Assembly (NCBI GenBank): GCA_001785725.1
Contig: MFUQ01000009.1
Location: 1 to 5,881 of the forward strand
Reading direction: 5' to 3'
Source of the DNA: Candidatus Nomurabacteria bacterium RIFCSPLOWO2_01_FULL_36_10b
Lineage (GTDB): Bacteria; Patescibacteriota; Minisyncoccia; Phycocordibacterales; UBA1006
Length of the DNA stretch: 5,881 nt
The notes below the pieces were generated by a model. That model was given only the letters and a program-made list of their open reading frames with translations. It searched no databases and had not been told where the DNA came from. The position numbers and the translations under genes are program-made. Shown piece after piece: positions 4,461 through 5,881 of the stretch (the first letter of the stretch is position 1; each line of letters begins with the position of its first letter).

Positions 4461-5747
4461 TTATAATATTTCTTCATCAATTCCCCAATCACTAAATGAT
4501 AATGTATCATCTTTTTCAAGAGACGGAAGATTTATATTCTCTATAAATATCTTCCGCGCTATAGTTTCTGACCACCACAGAAATACCCCCCTACGTTCGT
4601 CAGAAATATCGTTTTTATTTTCATCTAAATATTCATTAATTCCATTTTTAAAAGAATTGAAATAATCTTCAGAATCAAGCCGTGCTTTGCCTAAATAACG
4701 AAAAGACCTACGCAAATATCTTAGACCATAGCATGTATCTCTTATGTCTTTTATGTGACCATAGTTAAGCCCTTTATACATTGTATTCCAACCCATTTTA
4801 TTTTTCTCATCTTGAGAAATGTGCATCATTGGACCTATGTCGGCTATTTCCGCCGCTAAAGTTATATTTGATGAATGAAGGGCTGTATGCATATAGCCAT
4901 TGCAAAATAAAACGGCCAAATTTGACCCCATTCTCTTTATAAATTCTTCCTGAAACTTTCTCTGGTCAGTGATACTTTCAATATTAAGTGAACTGTATCT
5001 GTCAAATTCTGCCTCTTTATTATATGCTTCAAACATTTTAACGAATAATTCTTCTCTGCGCTCATCAGATCTATATAATTCCTCAATACGACTGTTTGTT
5101 TTCATAACTCGTTGCGCCATATGAGGTTGGTAGGATCTATCATCAGGAATCACGCCAATGTTTTTTAACTCTTTGGTTGTTTGCATTTCTCCACGATATG
5201 GGATTCTTTTTAATTTCTCAACAGCCCAATATACTTCTGTTCTCAATCCTTTACTATGTAAAAATAATGATTTATCCATTATGTCTTGATTTTTATAAAG
5301 AAAATAATCAACTTTTGAAGATAAACCAAAAACTTTCCAACCATGGTCGTGTTCATTACTCTGGTCTTCGGCAGACCAATAAACTTCATCTTCTATGTTT
5401 TGGCCCAAAGCGCTTGCTTTTGTATATCCGATACCTTTTGTATTTACCTCAAAGAAACAGTCTTCATCAAGTATTTTATTATATGGATTTTTAAGTGAAG
5501 TAAATATATCTTTGTGAGTAATTGTTCTCCAGTGCGGGGCTTCTATTTCTAATTCTTTTTCACCAAGAGACGGGCTTATAAAAACAGCAAATTCTTGATA
5601 CGGATGTTCAGATTTAATATTCTCATTTAAAAGAACTGTCTCATAATCAATATTTTCTTCTAATGTTAGAAAATTTTCTTTAACATTAGGCAACCCCTCA
5701 ATTGAGCGTCCGCCAAGTATATCAGATTGTTCCATATTTTTACTCAT
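4461..5747 (-). CDS. Divergent SelO/YdiU-like pseudokinase-fold protein, 428 aa
   Basis: Probably related to SelO, whose known members have a protein-kinase fold but transfer AMP to proteins. The best evidence is a catalytic-loop-like segment, GYMHTALHSSN (284-294) followed by ADIGP (302-306). The spacing from N294 to D303 equals that between the two metal-binding residues of SelO, whose segment reads GFxHGVMNTDN then IDYGP. TKGIGYTKAS (103-112) resembles the SelO LKGAGPTPYS with its ATP-binding Lys (here K104), and GLRTEVYWAVEKL (167-179) resembles the following helix with the conserved Glu. The Asp beside the metal-binding Asn in SelO is Ser293 here, and the Asp of HxDxHxxN kinases is Ala289, so activity is uncertain. 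The protein is shorter than typical SelO (about 480-520) and has no signal peptide or membrane helix. Its ATG overlaps the upstream stop by 8 nt, and the methyltransferase starts 1 nt after it, suggesting an operon. The gene call is firm; the family call is moderate. Confidence 0.6.
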   Translation of the reverse strand: MSKNMEQSDILGGRSIEGLPNVKENFLTLEENIDYETVLLNENIKSEHPYQEFAVFISPSLGEKELEIEAPHWRTITHKDIFTSLKNPYNKILDEDCFFEVNTKGIGYTKASALGQNIEDEVYWSAEDQSNEHDHGWKVFGLSSKVDYFLYKNQDIMDKSLFLHSKGLRTEVYWAVEKLKRIPYRGEMQTTKELKNIGVIPDDRSYQPHMAQRVMKTNSRIEELYRSDERREELFVKMFEAYNKEAEFDRYSSLNIESITDQRKFQEEFIKRMGSNLAVLFCNGYMHTALHSSNITLAAEIADIGPMMHISQDEKNKMGWNTMYKGLNYGHIKDIRDTCYGLRYLRRSFRYLGKARLDSEDYFNSFKNGINEYLDENKNDISDERRGVFLWWSETIARKIFIENINLPSLEKDDTLSFSDWGIDEEIL

Positions 5748-5880
5748 AATTGACTCTTAAATCTGGTAATAAATCGTGATTTTTAATAATTGTTTCTAGA
5801 ACTAGGGCCGTCTCTTTAATATCACTAACAAATGCGGTTTCTTTGGTTGAATGCATATTTTCAATATGAACTTGTAGTGT
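5740..5880 (-). CDS. C-terminal end of a probable M42/M20-type metallopeptidase (partial)
   Basis: A leftward frame enters from the right edge and ends at TAA (5742-5740), giving 46 C-terminal residues. The segment NMHSTKETAFVSDI (8-21) followed by a helix ending in VLETII fits the C-terminal pattern HSxxExxxxxDI of M42 aminopeptidases (glutamyl aminopeptidase / tetrahedral aminopeptidase), where the His is the last metal ligand; M20 peptidases have a similar ending. With so few residues the family is tentative. The last 8 nt overlap the start of the next gene (ATGAGTAA), a common sign of translational coupling. The start and most of the gene lie outside the window. Confidence 0.5.
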   Translation of the reverse strand, partial: TLQVHIENMHSTKETAFVSDIKETALVLETIIKNHDLLPDLRVNYE

Positions 5881-5881
5881 C

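Noticed and set aside
4460..4465. TATAAT as an internal promoter of the methyltransferase
   Set aside because: It directly abuts the ATG at 4459, too close for a leaderless start, and occurs inside coding sequence of AT-rich DNA; coupling to the upstream gene explains expression.
1..5881. CRISPR array, insertion sequence or prophage
   Set aside because: No regularly spaced direct repeats, transposase or phage gene is present.

Overview
The window looks like a piece of a Patescibacteria (CPR, Parcubacteria-like) chromosome. This is inferred from several traits together: AT-rich short genes, frequent strand switches, a stand-alone ruvA, a leaderless-style promoter placed 6-9 nt before several start codons, and short GC-rich palindromic repeats (one inside a coding region, encoding PAGRQ) of a kind common in those genomes. 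All full-length genes read normally with TGA as stop, so the UGA=Gly code of Gracilibacteria/SR1 is unlikely. No marker gene in the window fixes the lineage more precisely.

Layout, left to right. (1) 1-90: a possible leftward gene start at the edge, then a strong leftward intrinsic terminator. (2) 103-528 (-): unrecognised 141-aa protein. (3) 656-1495 (+): a TrmB-like winged-helix regulator with a consensus promoter almost filled by an 11-bp inverted repeat, which suggests autorepression and a leaderless mRNA. (4) 1496-1919: 424 bp without a convincing gene. Its right half is GC-rich (about 55% against about a third around it) and folds into a four-way junction of abutting hairpins, the most puzzling part of the window. 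(5) 1920-2585 (-): DedA-family membrane protein. (6) 2642-2934 (-): ribosomal protein S20 with its own terminator. (7) 2935-3087: a divergent control region whose two promoters share the string TATACTATATC and are separated by a GC-rich palindromic repeat. (8) 3088-3675 (+): RuvA. (9) 3694-5880 (-): a leftward run of four genes: the tail of a probable metallopeptidase, a 428-aa SelO/YdiU-like pseudokinase-fold protein with altered active-site residues, a TrmH/SpoU RNA 2'-O-methyltransferase, and a small membrane protein.

How the genes relate: S20, RuvA and the SpoU methylase are housekeeping genes for translation and recombination. The metallopeptidase tail, the SelO-like gene and the methylase are tightly packed (8-nt overlap, then a 1-nt gap) and are probably co-transcribed and translationally coupled. 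The TrmB-like regulator has no neighbour that is obviously its target, and its best visible binding site is in its own promoter.
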